From an uncultured Oscillospiraceae bacterium (GTDB lineage: Bacteria; Bacillota; Clostridia; Oscillospirales; Acutalibacteraceae): a stretch of DNA of 60,180 nt. The DNA lies in contig UQQR01000009.1 in assembly GCA_900543215.1 (NCBI GenBank), positions 1 through 60,180 on the forward strand. The letters are read 5' to 3'. Positions within the stretch are counted from its first letter, which is position 1. Each line of letters starts with the position of its first letter. A program made the position numbers and the translations under genes. The notes under the pieces are model-generated. The model ran no database searches, was not told the DNA's origin, and was given only the letters and a program-made list of their open reading frames with translations. Below, in pieces: positions 24,177 through 33,242 of this stretch.

Positions 24177-25739
24177 TATTGCTTCAATAAGCTTTTCGGC
24201 GGTTTTTATGCCATCGGTCGCGGCGGACATAATACCGCCGGCGTAGCCTGCTCCTTCTCCGCAGGGATAGATTCCGCAGAGGCCTTGGCACTGCCCGTCT
24301 TCCCCTCTTACTATCCGTACCGGAGAGGAGCTTCGGGTCTCGGGTGCCGTAAGCACGGCGGAATAGTCCGCAAAGCCTTTTATTTTGCGGTCAAAGAGTT
24401 TGATTCCGGATTTAAGATCTTCGGTTATAAACTTCGGAAAAATATTTTCAAAGTCCGCATATGAATAATCGGGCTTTACGGTCGGCTTAACCTTTGTAAT
24501 TTCCGTCGGTTTGCCGAAAACAAAGCTTCCCACGGTGCTTACGGGAACCTTACCGTTTGCGGCGGCAAACGCCGCCTGCTCAGTTTTTCTTTGCAGTAAA
24601 CAACCCGCAAGCACATCATCGCCCGGCAAATCGCTCGGTTCAACGCTTACAAGCACTGCGCTGTTGGCATTTGTTCCGTCACGCCTGCTGTTACTCATAC
24701 CGTTTACCGCAATTCCGCCGAACTCGCTTGAAGCGTTTATTACCTCGCCGCCGGGACACATACAGAATGTATACACGCCCCTGCCGTTCGGAAGATGAAC
24801 GGCAAGCTTATAATCAGCGGCGCCGAGCGCTTTATTATTTGCGAATTCACCGTATAACGCACGGTTTATATCGCTTTGCAGATGCTCAATCCTGACGCCC
24901 ATTGAAAACGGCTTTTTTATAAGGACTATATTGCTGTCCCTAAGCATTGAAAAGGTATCCCTCGCCGAATGTCCGGTTGCGATTATAAGACTGCCGCAGG
25001 GCAGTCCCTCGCCCGAAACCGTGACGCTTTTAAGAACTCCGTTTTTTTGTGTAAACCCATCAAGTCTTTTGTTGAAACGCACCTCGCCGCCTAAATCGGT
25101 TATCTCTTTTCTTATGCTTTTAACAACATTAACGAGTATATCCGTACCGATGTGCGGCTTTGCGTCTGTCAGAATATCCTGCGGCGCGCCGTGCTTTACA
25201 AAGGCTTCTAGTACCGCTCGGCAGCGGTAATCTTTAATGCCTGTGTTAAGTTTTCCGTCCGAAAAGGTTCCGGCTCCGCCCTCACCGAACTGTACATTTG
25301 ATTCGGTGTCGAGCCTGCCGCCCTCAAAAAATTCCTTTACTTGCTCGGTGCGCCTGTCGGCGTCACTGCCCCGCTCTATAACAATGGGTTCAAGCCCCGC
25401 ACGGGCAAGGGTGAGAGCCGCAAACATACCTGCGGGACCGAATCCCGCAACAATGGGCCTTTCACCGTTATATTTTTCGATTTTTTCCCAGACATAAGGT
25501 TTATTTACGAATACCGAGGCGTTTTTTGCTTTTTTAATCACGGCATTTTCGTTTTTAACCTCTGTTAAAAGCGAGCAACAGAAATGCACATTGTTTTTAT
25601 GTCTCGCGTCCACGGATTTTTTGTAAAGCGACGCCGAAATTATGTTTTTTATATCTGTTTTAAGCTCCTTTGCCGCGGCGCTTTTAAGCGATGAAAAATC
25701 GGTATCAAGCGGCAGGGCAACATTATTTACCAGCAGCAT
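24165..25739 (-). CDS. FAD-dependent oxidoreductase (COG2509-type)
   Basis: 524 aa. An N-terminal ~90-residue domain (LKTDIKNIISASLYKKSVDA) precedes a Rossmann FAD-binding motif GFGPAGMFAALTLARAG with IVIERG, then the family segments FGEGGAGTFSDGKLNTG and GYAGGIMSAATDG. Members are uncharacterised dehydrogenases. It overlaps the next upstream gene by 17 nt, so the two FAD proteins are probably co-expressed. Substrate unknown. Confidence 0.88.
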   Translation of the reverse strand: MLLVNNVALPLDTDFSSLKSAAAKELKTDIKNIISASLYKKSVDARHKNNVHFCCSLLTEVKNENAVIKKAKNASVFVNKPYVWEKIEKYNGERPIVAGFGPAGMFAALTLARAGLEPIVIERGSDADRRTEQVKEFFEGGRLDTESNVQFGEGGAGTFSDGKLNTGIKDYRCRAVLEAFVKHGAPQDILTDAKPHIGTDILVNVVKSIRKEITDLGGEVRFNKRLDGFTQKNGVLKSVTVSGEGLPCGSLIIATGHSARDTFSMLRDSNIVLIKKPFSMGVRIEHLQSDINRALYGEFANNKALGAADYKLAVHLPNGRGVYTFCMCPGGEVINASSEFGGIAVNGMSNSRRDGTNANSAVLVSVEPSDLPGDDVLAGCLLQRKTEQAAFAAANGKVPVSTVGSFVFGKPTEITKVKPTVKPDYSYADFENIFPKFITEDLKSGIKLFDRKIKGFADYSAVLTAPETRSSSPVRIVRGEDGQCQGLCGIYPCGEGAGYAGGIMSAATDGIKTAEKLIEAIKKA

Positions 25740-26964
25740 TTTTGTTCCTTTTTACAATATTTTCAGCGGCGCACATAGCGCTTGACCACGCCCACCTTAA
25801 ATTAAAGCCGCCGCAATCGCCGTCAATATCAAGTATCTCGCCGATCGCGTAAAGTCCTTTATTTTCACGACTCATCATTGTTTTTTCATCAAAACCGTCG
25901 GTATCAAGCCCTCCGGCTGTTACCTGTGAGTTTATAAAGCCTGTGTTCCCCGTTACGGTAAAGGTCATCGCCTTAATAAGTCCAGCAAGCTTTTTCACAT
26001 CGGAAGCGCTTAAATCGGCGGTTTTTTCGTTGAGTTTCCGCCCCGCAAGCTTTATGATAACCTGACCCAAACGCTTATTAAGCATACCCGTAAAGAATTC
26101 GTCAAGCATTCTGTTTTTAAGTGCCATTGCACGGTTTTCGAGCTCTTTTACAAGTATATCGGCGTTTTTTTCGGGCATTAAATCAAGCACGACCGACATA
26201 TTACACTGCCCGTCTGCCGCTCCCGAAATCTGAAGTATGGGGGGTCCAGAAAGACCGTAATCGCAGAAAAGCACTTCGCCGTATTCTTCCCGTACCGTTT
26301 CCTTGCCTTTTAAAAGCCGTACCATTGCGTCAACCTTTATTCCTTTAAGCTGTTTGACCACATCGGTCTCGGTTTTAAGCTGTACTATGGCAGGATGCAT
26401 CGCTGCCGTTTTAAATCCGGCGTTTTTAAGTATTTTAAGCACACTGCCGTCGTTCCCGAGCTTATCTCCGCCCGACAGTAAGCCTGCGGCCGCAATAACA
26501 TTTTCCGCCTGAAAGCTCATATTGCCTGCTATAACCTTGTATCCGCCGCCCATAACCTGAATATTTGTAACCTTGGTTTCGGTACACACCGTAACACCGA
26601 GGTCCTCTGCCGCAAAGCGCAGACAATCCACAACAGACGCCGCCTGAAGAGAAGCCGGATAACCCTTATCCCCCTCATAAACAAAGGGTACGCCTATCTC
26701 GGAAAAGAATTTTTCACAAACCGCATTGTCATACTTACCGAGTGCGTAAACGCAAAATTCAGGATGTCTGCCGTGATAACGCTCAGGCAGTATTTTTTTG
26801 TTTATTATATTACACCGGCCGTTTCCCGTAGTGGCAAGCTTTTTACCTACTCTCGGCAAGGCTTCAAGCACCCTTACCGAAAGTGAGGGTTCGAGCTTTT
26901 TTAAGCTTATTGCCGCACAAAGCCCCGAAGCGCCGCCGCCTATTATTATAACATTATCACGCAT
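25723..26964 (-). CDS. NAD(P)/FAD-dependent oxidoreductase, HI0933/BaiN family
   Basis: 413 aa from ATG 26964 (TGAAATG junction with the upstream gene); a TTG at 26982 is an alternative. FAD motif VIIIGGGASGLCAAISL, TTGNGRCNIINK, and the C-terminal TAGGLDTDGF and GGFNLRWAWSSA blocks identify the family. BaiN from Clostridium scindens was reported to act in bile-acid 7-dehydroxylation, but the family is broad and this does not assign the substrate here. Confidence 0.88.
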   Translation of the reverse strand: MRDNVIIIGGGASGLCAAISLKKLEPSLSVRVLEALPRVGKKLATTGNGRCNIINKKILPERYHGRHPEFCVYALGKYDNAVCEKFFSEIGVPFVYEGDKGYPASLQAASVVDCLRFAAEDLGVTVCTETKVTNIQVMGGGYKVIAGNMSFQAENVIAAAGLLSGGDKLGNDGSVLKILKNAGFKTAAMHPAIVQLKTETDVVKQLKGIKVDAMVRLLKGKETVREEYGEVLFCDYGLSGPPILQISGAADGQCNMSVVLDLMPEKNADILVKELENRAMALKNRMLDEFFTGMLNKRLGQVIIKLAGRKLNEKTADLSASDVKKLAGLIKAMTFTVTGNTGFINSQVTAGGLDTDGFDEKTMMSRENKGLYAIGEILDIDGDCGGFNLRWAWSSAMCAAENIVKRNKNAAGK

Positions 26965-26965
26965 T

Positions 26966-27691
26966 TCAGTGCCGCTCGTCAAAATTGGAATAGGTTTCGC
27001 AGAAACGGGCTTGGAACGAAAGTGGCTCGTTGCCTGCGTACAGGTGCGATATATCGCTGAAACCGCAGCACCTGAAATATGCTGTTCCCTGCTCTCTCTC
27101 CTCGGTTACAAGCGTAGTTACAGAAGAAGTAAGTGCGGTAAATCCCTGCCACAGCGCCATAGGAGAAATTTTCAAGAGGTGCGAAAGCAAAACGCACTCA
27201 ACGCCGAAATGGCAAAACAGCGCTACCGTATCGGTGTTTTCCTTTTCAACCTTAAAAATCTTGCCTTCGTGGGCATAGCCGTGATTTTTAAGAATTTCGT
27301 CAAGTCCGTCGCATACAGCCTTAAACTTTTCTTTTATATCTCCGCTTTGAATAAACGGTGTGTCGATCCATTTGTCCTTATCGTAGTAATCCTCGTTTTC
27401 GCACATAAAACGGGGAAGTCTGTCCCACGGGTAAGTATGCTTGCCGCTTTCAGAGTCAATCGCATAGCCGTCAAATTCCCTTAACCAGTCGCATATTACA
27501 GCTTCGGTATCATATGCGTCAAGTGTTGGTCTTGCAGTAGCCCTGGCTCTGCCTAAAGGAGAGCAGTAAAACGCGTTTATATTGAGCTTTACAAGGCGGT
27601 CCTTTAACAGTCCGGCCTCCCTAAAGCCCTTTTCGGTAAGTGAATCTATGCTGTAATCGGGGTCGCCGTGACGAATAATTAAAAGCTTCAT
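26966..27691 (-). CDS. Histidine phosphatase family protein
   Basis: 241 aa phosphoglycerate-mutase-like protein: catalytic LIIRHGDPDY at the N-terminus, FYCSPLGRARATA, the second histidine in LFCHFGVECVLL. Substrate unknown. It is followed within 2 nt by the HI0933-type gene and preceded by lemA with a 15-nt gap, so lemA, this gene and two FAD proteins form a likely operon. Confidence 0.87.
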   Translation of the reverse strand: MKLLIIRHGDPDYSIDSLTEKGFREAGLLKDRLVKLNINAFYCSPLGRARATARPTLDAYDTEAVICDWLREFDGYAIDSESGKHTYPWDRLPRFMCENEDYYDKDKWIDTPFIQSGDIKEKFKAVCDGLDEILKNHGYAHEGKIFKVEKENTDTVALFCHFGVECVLLSHLLKISPMALWQGFTALTSSVTTLVTEEREQGTAYFRCCGFSDISHLYAGNEPLSFQARFCETYSNFDERH

Positions 27692-27706
27692 AATTATTTT
27701 TTCTCC

Positions 27707-28351
27707 TTAAATTCCGAGATCCTCATCCGATACCATTTCGTCCGCCGAAATGACGGTTCCGATATCAACATCCTCCCACTTACAAATACGGCGCAGTATA
27801 ACAACGGGGAAGGAATGAATTTTAGCGTTATATTTGGCAACCGCCTCGGTGTAAGCCATTTTGGCGTTAAGTTTTGCGTTTTCGGTTGTTTCTATTTGGT
27901 TTAAAAGCTTTTGGGTATGCACATTTGACTGTAATTCCGGATACGCCTCAATTACAGCCTTAAAATCCTTACTTGTACGGATTTTTGCGCCGCCCTCTCT
28001 TGCCTTTGCAAATTTGCCGTATAAATCCGTTTCGGCATTTCTGTATTTATCGGCAACACGCTCGGCTTTATCAATAAGCGCCGCCGAGGTCTCATTTACC
28101 GAATCAATATCCGCTTTGGATTTTGAAATTGCGCTTTTAAGCCTGCCGATCGCGTTAAAATCAATAATTATGTTAACCGCAAAGGAAAGAAAGATCGCGA
28201 TAACCACCATCGGCAAGCTGTATTTTTCGGGTATTTCATCTCCCGTTGTCGCGGCGGCAAAAATACACACCATTAAAAACCACGATACAATAAAGGCTCC
28301 GAGCAGCTTTAAAAGCTGTAATAACAAATTGTTTTTATAATTGCCGTTCAT
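27707..28351 (-). CDS. LemA family membrane protein
   Basis: 214 aa. Two hydrophobic segments at about 14-34 and 45-64 precede the LemA helical domain (ADKYRNAETDLYGKFAKARE, AYPELQSNVHTQKLLNQIE, YNAKIHSFPVVIL). LemA proteins are membrane-anchored helical bundles of unclear function, often near proteases; here htrA lies directly upstream. Two N-terminal spans instead of the usual one is slightly atypical. Its ribosome site lies in the 3' arm of an intergenic hairpin. Confidence 0.85.
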   Translation of the reverse strand: MNGNYKNNLLLQLLKLLGAFIVSWFLMVCIFAAATTGDEIPEKYSLPMVVIAIFLSFAVNIIIDFNAIGRLKSAISKSKADIDSVNETSAALIDKAERVADKYRNAETDLYGKFAKAREGGAKIRTSKDFKAVIEAYPELQSNVHTQKLLNQIETTENAKLNAKMAYTEAVAKYNAKIHSFPVVILRRICKWEDVDIGTVISADEMVSDEDLGI

Positions 28352-28358
28352 AAAAATG

Positions 28359-28400
28359 CTCCCCTAAAGTAAACTGTACCTCAATTATACTTTAGGAGAG
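28359..28400 (-). terminator. Intergenic hairpin between htrA and lemA that contains the lemA ribosome site
   Basis: Minus-strand arms CTCTCCTAAAGTA (28388-28400) and TACTTTAGGGGAG (28359-28371), one mismatch, followed by CATTTTT and the lemA ATG. It could attenuate transcription from htrA, or hide the AGGGGAG ribosome site of lemA. Confidence 0.65.
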
Positions 28401-28420
28401 TATTAAAATCAATATTAATT

Positions 28421-29821
28421 TTACTGAACGGCGTTATTTGAGCCGACGGTAATATCTGTCGTATAGTACCTGCCGCTGCGGTAAATCTTAGCGCTTACCT
28501 TTTTGCCCGGCTGACACTCGTTGATATATTCCTCAAGCTTTGTATATTCATCGATTTCCTTGCCGTTAAACTCGGTTATGATGTCGCCCTTGGCAATACC
28601 TGAATTATCCGCGGGACTGCCCTCAGCCACGCTTAACACAACGGCGCCTGCCGGATAACCGTAATACTTAAGCACACTTGCGGTGTATTTTTCGCTGACG
28701 GTAATACCGATATACGGTTCGGGGTCGTTCTGCTTGTCGATTATATTCTTGCAGATAGTAGAAACTGTGTTTGCGGGTATCGCAAAGCCCATACCCTCAA
28801 ATTCCTCTGAAACTATCTTGGAACTTGTAATTCCGACAAGCTCGCCCTTTGTATTGACAAGCGCACCGCCGGAGTTGCCGGGGTTGATAGCGGCATTTGT
28901 CTGAATAAGCTTAACATCCGAGTCGGTTGATACCACACGGTTAAGTCCGCTTATAACACCGTATGCCACGCTGTCCATAAATTCAAGTCCGCCGGGGTTA
29001 CCGACTGTTATAACATACTGTCCTACCTTTAAATTGTCCGAATCCGCAATGGAGATAGGAGTAAGCCCCGTGGCATTGATCTTAATAACGGCAAGGTCGG
29101 TTGAAATGTTGTATCCCACGACCGTAGCCTCATAGGATTTTGAATTGACGCTGTCAAGGAATACCTCTATTTTAGAGTCCGATTTATTGGTAACGGCGCT
29201 CGAAATTACATGGTAGTTGGTGATTATATATCCGTCCGAAGAATATACAACGCCGCTTCCCTCGCCCGTGGATGAGCTGTTTCCGCCGAAAAAGCTTCTT
29301 ACAGAGGTTGTGGTTCTTATACCTATAACGCTTGGCGTCACCTTTTGAGCCACCGCCTCAACAACCGATTCGGCTGTCTCGTCAACATTTATATTTACAT
29401 TACTGCCCGAAATTCCCGAACTGCTTGTAAGCGTTGTGCTGTCGGTATTTTTACTTGTAAGCTTTACCGCTGTAACTCCGCTTACCGCGCCGATAACCGC
29501 CGCAAGCAAGCAGGCAACGGCAATCGTTGCCGCGCCGTGACCGCCTTTTCTCTGTTTTTTGGGTTTAGGCGGCTTGTAGCCGTAATTCGCCTGACTGTAC
29601 TGACCGTTCGGGTAAAAGCCGTGCTGCGGCTCCGCCGATTTTTGTTCGTAGGCGCCGCCGCTGTAACCGCTCCCCGTTTCATCCTGAATAATATCATCCT
29701 TGCGTTTTGTGTAATAACCGCCCTCAGGTGTTACGGTATATCCGTTATTCTCGGTCTCCTTGCCGTTGACGGAATCGAAACCGTTAAGCTCTCCGCCGTT
29801 CATATTATTAAAATCGTCCAT
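28421..29821 (-). CDS. htrA: HtrA/DegP-like membrane-anchored serine protease
   Basis: 466 aa. A ~90-residue Gly/Tyr/Lys-rich cytoplasmic N-terminus and one membrane span (~97-119) lead to a trypsin-like domain with catalytic His204 (TNYHVIS), Asp242 (STDLAVIKI) and Ser317 (GNSGGAL), then a C-terminal PDZ domain (about 370-460). S1C proteases degrade or chaperone misfolded envelope proteins. RBS AAAGGAGG. Length and domain order match Gram-positive HtrA. Confidence 0.93.
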   Translation of the reverse strand: MDDFNNMNGGELNGFDSVNGKETENNGYTVTPEGGYYTKRKDDIIQDETGSGYSGGAYEQKSAEPQHGFYPNGQYSQANYGYKPPKPKKQRKGGHGAATIAVACLLAAVIGAVSGVTAVKLTSKNTDSTTLTSSSGISGSNVNINVDETAESVVEAVAQKVTPSVIGIRTTTSVRSFFGGNSSSTGEGSGVVYSSDGYIITNYHVISSAVTNKSDSKIEVFLDSVNSKSYEATVVGYNISTDLAVIKINATGLTPISIADSDNLKVGQYVITVGNPGGLEFMDSVAYGVISGLNRVVSTDSDVKLIQTNAAINPGNSGGALVNTKGELVGITSSKIVSEEFEGMGFAIPANTVSTICKNIIDKQNDPEPYIGITVSEKYTASVLKYYGYPAGAVVLSVAEGSPADNSGIAKGDIITEFNGKEIDEYTKLEEYINECQPGKKVSAKIYRSGRYYTTDITVGSNNAVQ

Positions 29822-29917
29822 AAACGCTTCCTCCTTTTGTTTGAGTATATTGTAAAGCGTTTTTGTTGCGTCCGTTATTCAAATATATGAACTTTCGGTT
29901 AATATTTTTAACACAAT

Positions 29918-31309
29918 TTATTTCATAGGATACCGCACAAACAGCTCCGCAAAGCCTTTTTTGCTGAAAGGAACAAGCGGATAGAGATAATTCCTGCCCG
30001 AAAGTGTTTTGACAAAAAACATTCCCGTAATTAAAAGTATTAAGCCGCCCAAAAATCCCCACAAACCGAAAATCTGCGTTGCGACAAGCAAGAAAAGTCT
30101 TTCAAACTTCATAGCGTAGCCCATTTCGTAATTCGGAAGCGAGAATCCGGCTATTGTAACAAACGCCATTAAAAGTATCGCCTCGGTTATAAACCAGCCT
30201 GCGGTTACCGCAAATTCCGAAAGCAGTAAGCCCCCTATTATTCCGAGTGAATTTGAAAGCGAATCCGGCGTGTTGAGCGACGCAAGCCTTAGTCCGTCAA
30301 CCACAAATTCAAGTATTAAAAACTGCAAAAACAAAGGTATTTCACCCGATTTTTCGGGGACTAACACCTGAAGCCAATCGGGAGCTGAAGCGGCATGTGT
30401 TGCAAGCAGTAAATAAAGCGGAGTTATAATTACATTTGCGACCGAAACCAACATTCTGATAATTCTTGTGTAGGTTGCTACAACGGGTAAAAAATAATAG
30501 TCGTCCGTTTCCCTGAAAAAATCGGAAAGCGATATAGGAATTATCATTACAGCGGGAGAATTATCCATTACAAGCACAATTCTTCCGTCAAAAATACAAG
30601 CTGAAGCATAGTCGGGTCTTTCCGTAAACTTGAATTTCGGGAACGGATTGAAAAAGGCGTTTTTTTGCAGCTTTTCGGATAACGCCTGTTGAGTCATTGA
30701 GATGCCCTCTATATCTATTTCCTTAAGCCTTTTTCTCAGAATATCAAGCACACGGCTGTCCGCAACCCCGTCAAGGTAGCTTACAGCCACATCAAGCTTT
30801 GTTCCCCGTCCTATTTGAATATACTCCATACGAAGTCTTGTGTCCCTTATTCTGCGGCGTATCAAAGCCGTGTTCATAACCAGCGTTTCGACAAAGCCGT
30901 CTCTTGAGCCTCTTAACGACTTATCCTTTTGCGGTTCCTCCGTATTACGCATAGGATAGGTTCTGGTATCAACTATCAGCGCACCATCTATTCCCTCAAT
31001 AATAAGCACCGAGGGCCCCGAAAGGATTGCCGTAACAATTTTTTCGGTATCGGTTTCACAGTCTGTTTCAACATACGGCATTTTGTTTTTCGCAAACTCC
31101 GTCATATTTTTAATTCCGTCAATATCCTCGGGGGTTTGCTTATAAAGGAACTCAAGTATTTTTTCATATACCTCGTCCTTTATAAATCCGTCGATAAAGT
31201 AAAGCACCGCCTGTCTTCCGCCTATTATAAGTTCTCTTTTTATAATATCAAAGCTTTTGTCGGGTTTGATTTCGCCGTCAATCTTTCCTATCCATTCTTT
31301 GTAATTCAT
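29918..31309 (-). CDS. GerA-family spore germination protein, SpoVAF-like
   Basis: 463 aa. A soluble N-terminal half with LRGSRDGFVETLVMNTAL and IRRRIRDTRLRMEY, characteristic of GerA/SpoVAF proteins, is followed by about five membrane helices in the C-terminal half. GerA-A subunits form nutrient-germinant receptor channels; SpoVAF is a paralogue coupled to SpoVA. With no gerB/gerC partner adjacent, SpoVAF-like fits better, but the assignment is not certain. The ATG follows directly on the mnmG terminator; a weak AAAGGCGG site lies inside the hairpin. Confidence 0.85.
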   Translation of the reverse strand: MNYKEWIGKIDGEIKPDKSFDIIKRELIIGGRQAVLYFIDGFIKDEVYEKILEFLYKQTPEDIDGIKNMTEFAKNKMPYVETDCETDTEKIVTAILSGPSVLIIEGIDGALIVDTRTYPMRNTEEPQKDKSLRGSRDGFVETLVMNTALIRRRIRDTRLRMEYIQIGRGTKLDVAVSYLDGVADSRVLDILRKRLKEIDIEGISMTQQALSEKLQKNAFFNPFPKFKFTERPDYASACIFDGRIVLVMDNSPAVMIIPISLSDFFRETDDYYFLPVVATYTRIIRMLVSVANVIITPLYLLLATHAASAPDWLQVLVPEKSGEIPLFLQFLILEFVVDGLRLASLNTPDSLSNSLGIIGGLLLSEFAVTAGWFITEAILLMAFVTIAGFSLPNYEMGYAMKFERLFLLVATQIFGLWGFLGGLILLITGMFFVKTLSGRNYLYPLVPFSKKGFAELFVRYPMK

Positions 31310-31356
31310 AAAAAACCGCCTTTCATTCGGTTATTTTTTCCGAATCAAGGCGGTTT
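31310..31356 (-). terminator. Terminator of mnmG abutting the spoVAF-like start codon
   Basis: Minus-strand arms AAACCGCCTTGATTCGG and CCGAATGAAAGGCGGTTT with one mismatch, then TTTTTT immediately followed by ATG. The only ribosome-site-like sequence (AAAGGCGG) is in its 3' arm. Confidence 0.85.
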
Positions 31357-31361
31357 AAACG

Positions 31362-33230
31362 CTATTTTGAAAGATAAATAAGCAATACCGAAACATCTGC
31401 CGGACTGACACCCGAAATACGGGAAGCCTGTCCGATATTGGCAGGTCTTACACGGTTCAGCTTTTCTACCGCTTCAAGCCTAAGCCCGTAAACGGCGGAG
31501 TAATCAATATCGCCCGGTATACCGCGCCCCTCAAGCCGCAGCATTTCATTCACCTGCGCCTGCTGACGGGCAATGTAACCCTCATATTTGATTTCGATTT
31601 CCGCTTTTTCACACACGCTGTAAGGAAGCTTCGGTCTGTCACGGTCAAACGGAGCCAAATCGGCGTAGCCTATCTGCGGCCGCTTTATTAAATCAGAAAG
31701 ACGCATACCCGTAGTCATAGGCGCAGTACCTGCTTCTGTCAGCAATCGGTTAAGCTCATCGCTCGGAGGTAAAAATGTGTTTTTTACCCTTTCTATTTCC
31801 TGCTCTTTAAGCGTTTTACGGGTAAGGAATTCACTGTATTCCTCCTCGCTTATAAGTCCCAGCTTTCTGCCTGTGGGCATAAGGCGCTCATCGGCATTGT
31901 CCTGTCTTAAAAGCAGGCGGTATTCGCTTCGTGAGGTCATCATTCTGTACGGGTCTGAACAACCTTTTGTAACAAGGTCGTCTATAAGCGTGCCTATATA
32001 AGAGGAAGCCCTGGAAAGCACAAGCGGCTCCTTGCCGAGTACCTTGAGCGCCGCATTTATTCCCGCGATAAGACCCTGCGCCGCCGCCTCCTCATATCCC
32101 GACGAGCCGTTGAACTGACCCGCACCGTAAAGCCCGGGGTAATTTTTCATTTCAAGCGTGGCGTTCATACTTAAAGGGTCTACGCAGTCGTACTCTATCG
32201 CATACGCATTGCGTATAAGCTTTACATTTTTAAGGCACGGTATTGTTTTATAAAGCTCCTCCTGTACCTCCTCGGGCAGGGACGATGAAAGACCCTGTAA
32301 ATACATTTCCTCCGTATTTATTCCGCACGGCTCTATAAAAAACTGATGCCGCTTTTTATCGGCAAACCTGACTATTTTATCCTCGATACTCGGGCAATAC
32401 CTCGGTCCTACCCCCTCGATTTCACCGGCATACAGGGGCGAGCGGTTTATGTTTTCAAGTATTACCCGTTTTGTATCGTCGTTTGTGTATGAAATATGGC
32501 ATACAACGGTGTTTTCGGGCGGAACCTTTGTTGAATAACTGAAAGGCACTACACGCTCGTCGCCCTCTTGAACATCGAGCGAGGAAAAATCTATGCTTTT
32601 TTTTGAAACCCTCGCCGGAGTTCCGGTTTTAAAGCGCCTTAACGGCAGCCCGAGTCTTTTAAGTGATTTTGCAAGCTCGGTTGCGGGGAAATTGCCGTCG
32701 GGTCCCGACGGGTAATTAACCTCGCCTACATACACCCTGCCGCCTAAAAATGTTCCTGTGGCAATAACCACCGCTTTACAGGTGAAATCAGCACCGAGCT
32801 TTGTTACGCAGTGCCATCCGTCCTCGCTTTTTATGACATCAACGATTTCGCACTGCTTTACATCAAGATTTTCCTGCCGCTCGACGGTATGCTTCATATA
32901 ACCGCTGTAAGCCCTGCGGTCTATCTGCGCCCTCAAGGAATGTACGGCAGGACCCTTGCCTAAGTTTAACATTCGGCTTTGCAAGGTGTTTTTATCCGCC
33001 GCCTTGCCCATTTCTCCGCCCAAAGCGTCAAGCTCCCTTACAAGATGACCCTTTGCGGTGCCGCCGATTGACGGATTGCAGGGCATATTGCCTATCCAGT
33101 CGGCGCTTATTGTAAACATTATCGTCTTACAGCCGAGCCTTGCGGAAGCAAGTGACGCCTCAATCCCGGCGTGACCTCCGCCTATTACCGCAACATCATA
33201 GCGTTCGGCGCTGTATTTCTTAATTTCCAA
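31362..33230 (-). CDS. mnmG: tRNA uridine-5-carboxymethylaminomethyl modification enzyme MnmG
   Basis: 622 aa, full length. FAD motif VIGGGHAGIEASLASAR, CNPSIGGTAKGHLVRELDAL, FKTGTPARV and the C-terminal SRISGVSPADVSVLL are intact. With MnmE (not in this window) it makes cmnm5U34 in tRNAs. Start TTG 33230 behind AAGGGGAA, 12 nt after the dnaI stop. Last gene of the GNAT-dnaD-dnaI-mnmG unit. Confidence 0.97.
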   Translation of the reverse strand: MEIKKYSAERYDVAVIGGGHAGIEASLASARLGCKTIMFTISADWIGNMPCNPSIGGTAKGHLVRELDALGGEMGKAADKNTLQSRMLNLGKGPAVHSLRAQIDRRAYSGYMKHTVERQENLDVKQCEIVDVIKSEDGWHCVTKLGADFTCKAVVIATGTFLGGRVYVGEVNYPSGPDGNFPATELAKSLKRLGLPLRRFKTGTPARVSKKSIDFSSLDVQEGDERVVPFSYSTKVPPENTVVCHISYTNDDTKRVILENINRSPLYAGEIEGVGPRYCPSIEDKIVRFADKKRHQFFIEPCGINTEEMYLQGLSSSLPEEVQEELYKTIPCLKNVKLIRNAYAIEYDCVDPLSMNATLEMKNYPGLYGAGQFNGSSGYEEAAAQGLIAGINAALKVLGKEPLVLSRASSYIGTLIDDLVTKGCSDPYRMMTSRSEYRLLLRQDNADERLMPTGRKLGLISEEEYSEFLTRKTLKEQEIERVKNTFLPPSDELNRLLTEAGTAPMTTGMRLSDLIKRPQIGYADLAPFDRDRPKLPYSVCEKAEIEIKYEGYIARQQAQVNEMLRLEGRGIPGDIDYSAVYGLRLEAVEKLNRVRPANIGQASRISGVSPADVSVLLIYLSK

Positions 33231-33242
33231 GCTTAATTCCCC

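Noticed and set aside
29918..31309. Complete nutrient germinant receptor operon (gerABC)
   Set aside because: Only the A-type gene is present; neighbours are htrA and mnmG, so a SpoVAF-like role is preferred.
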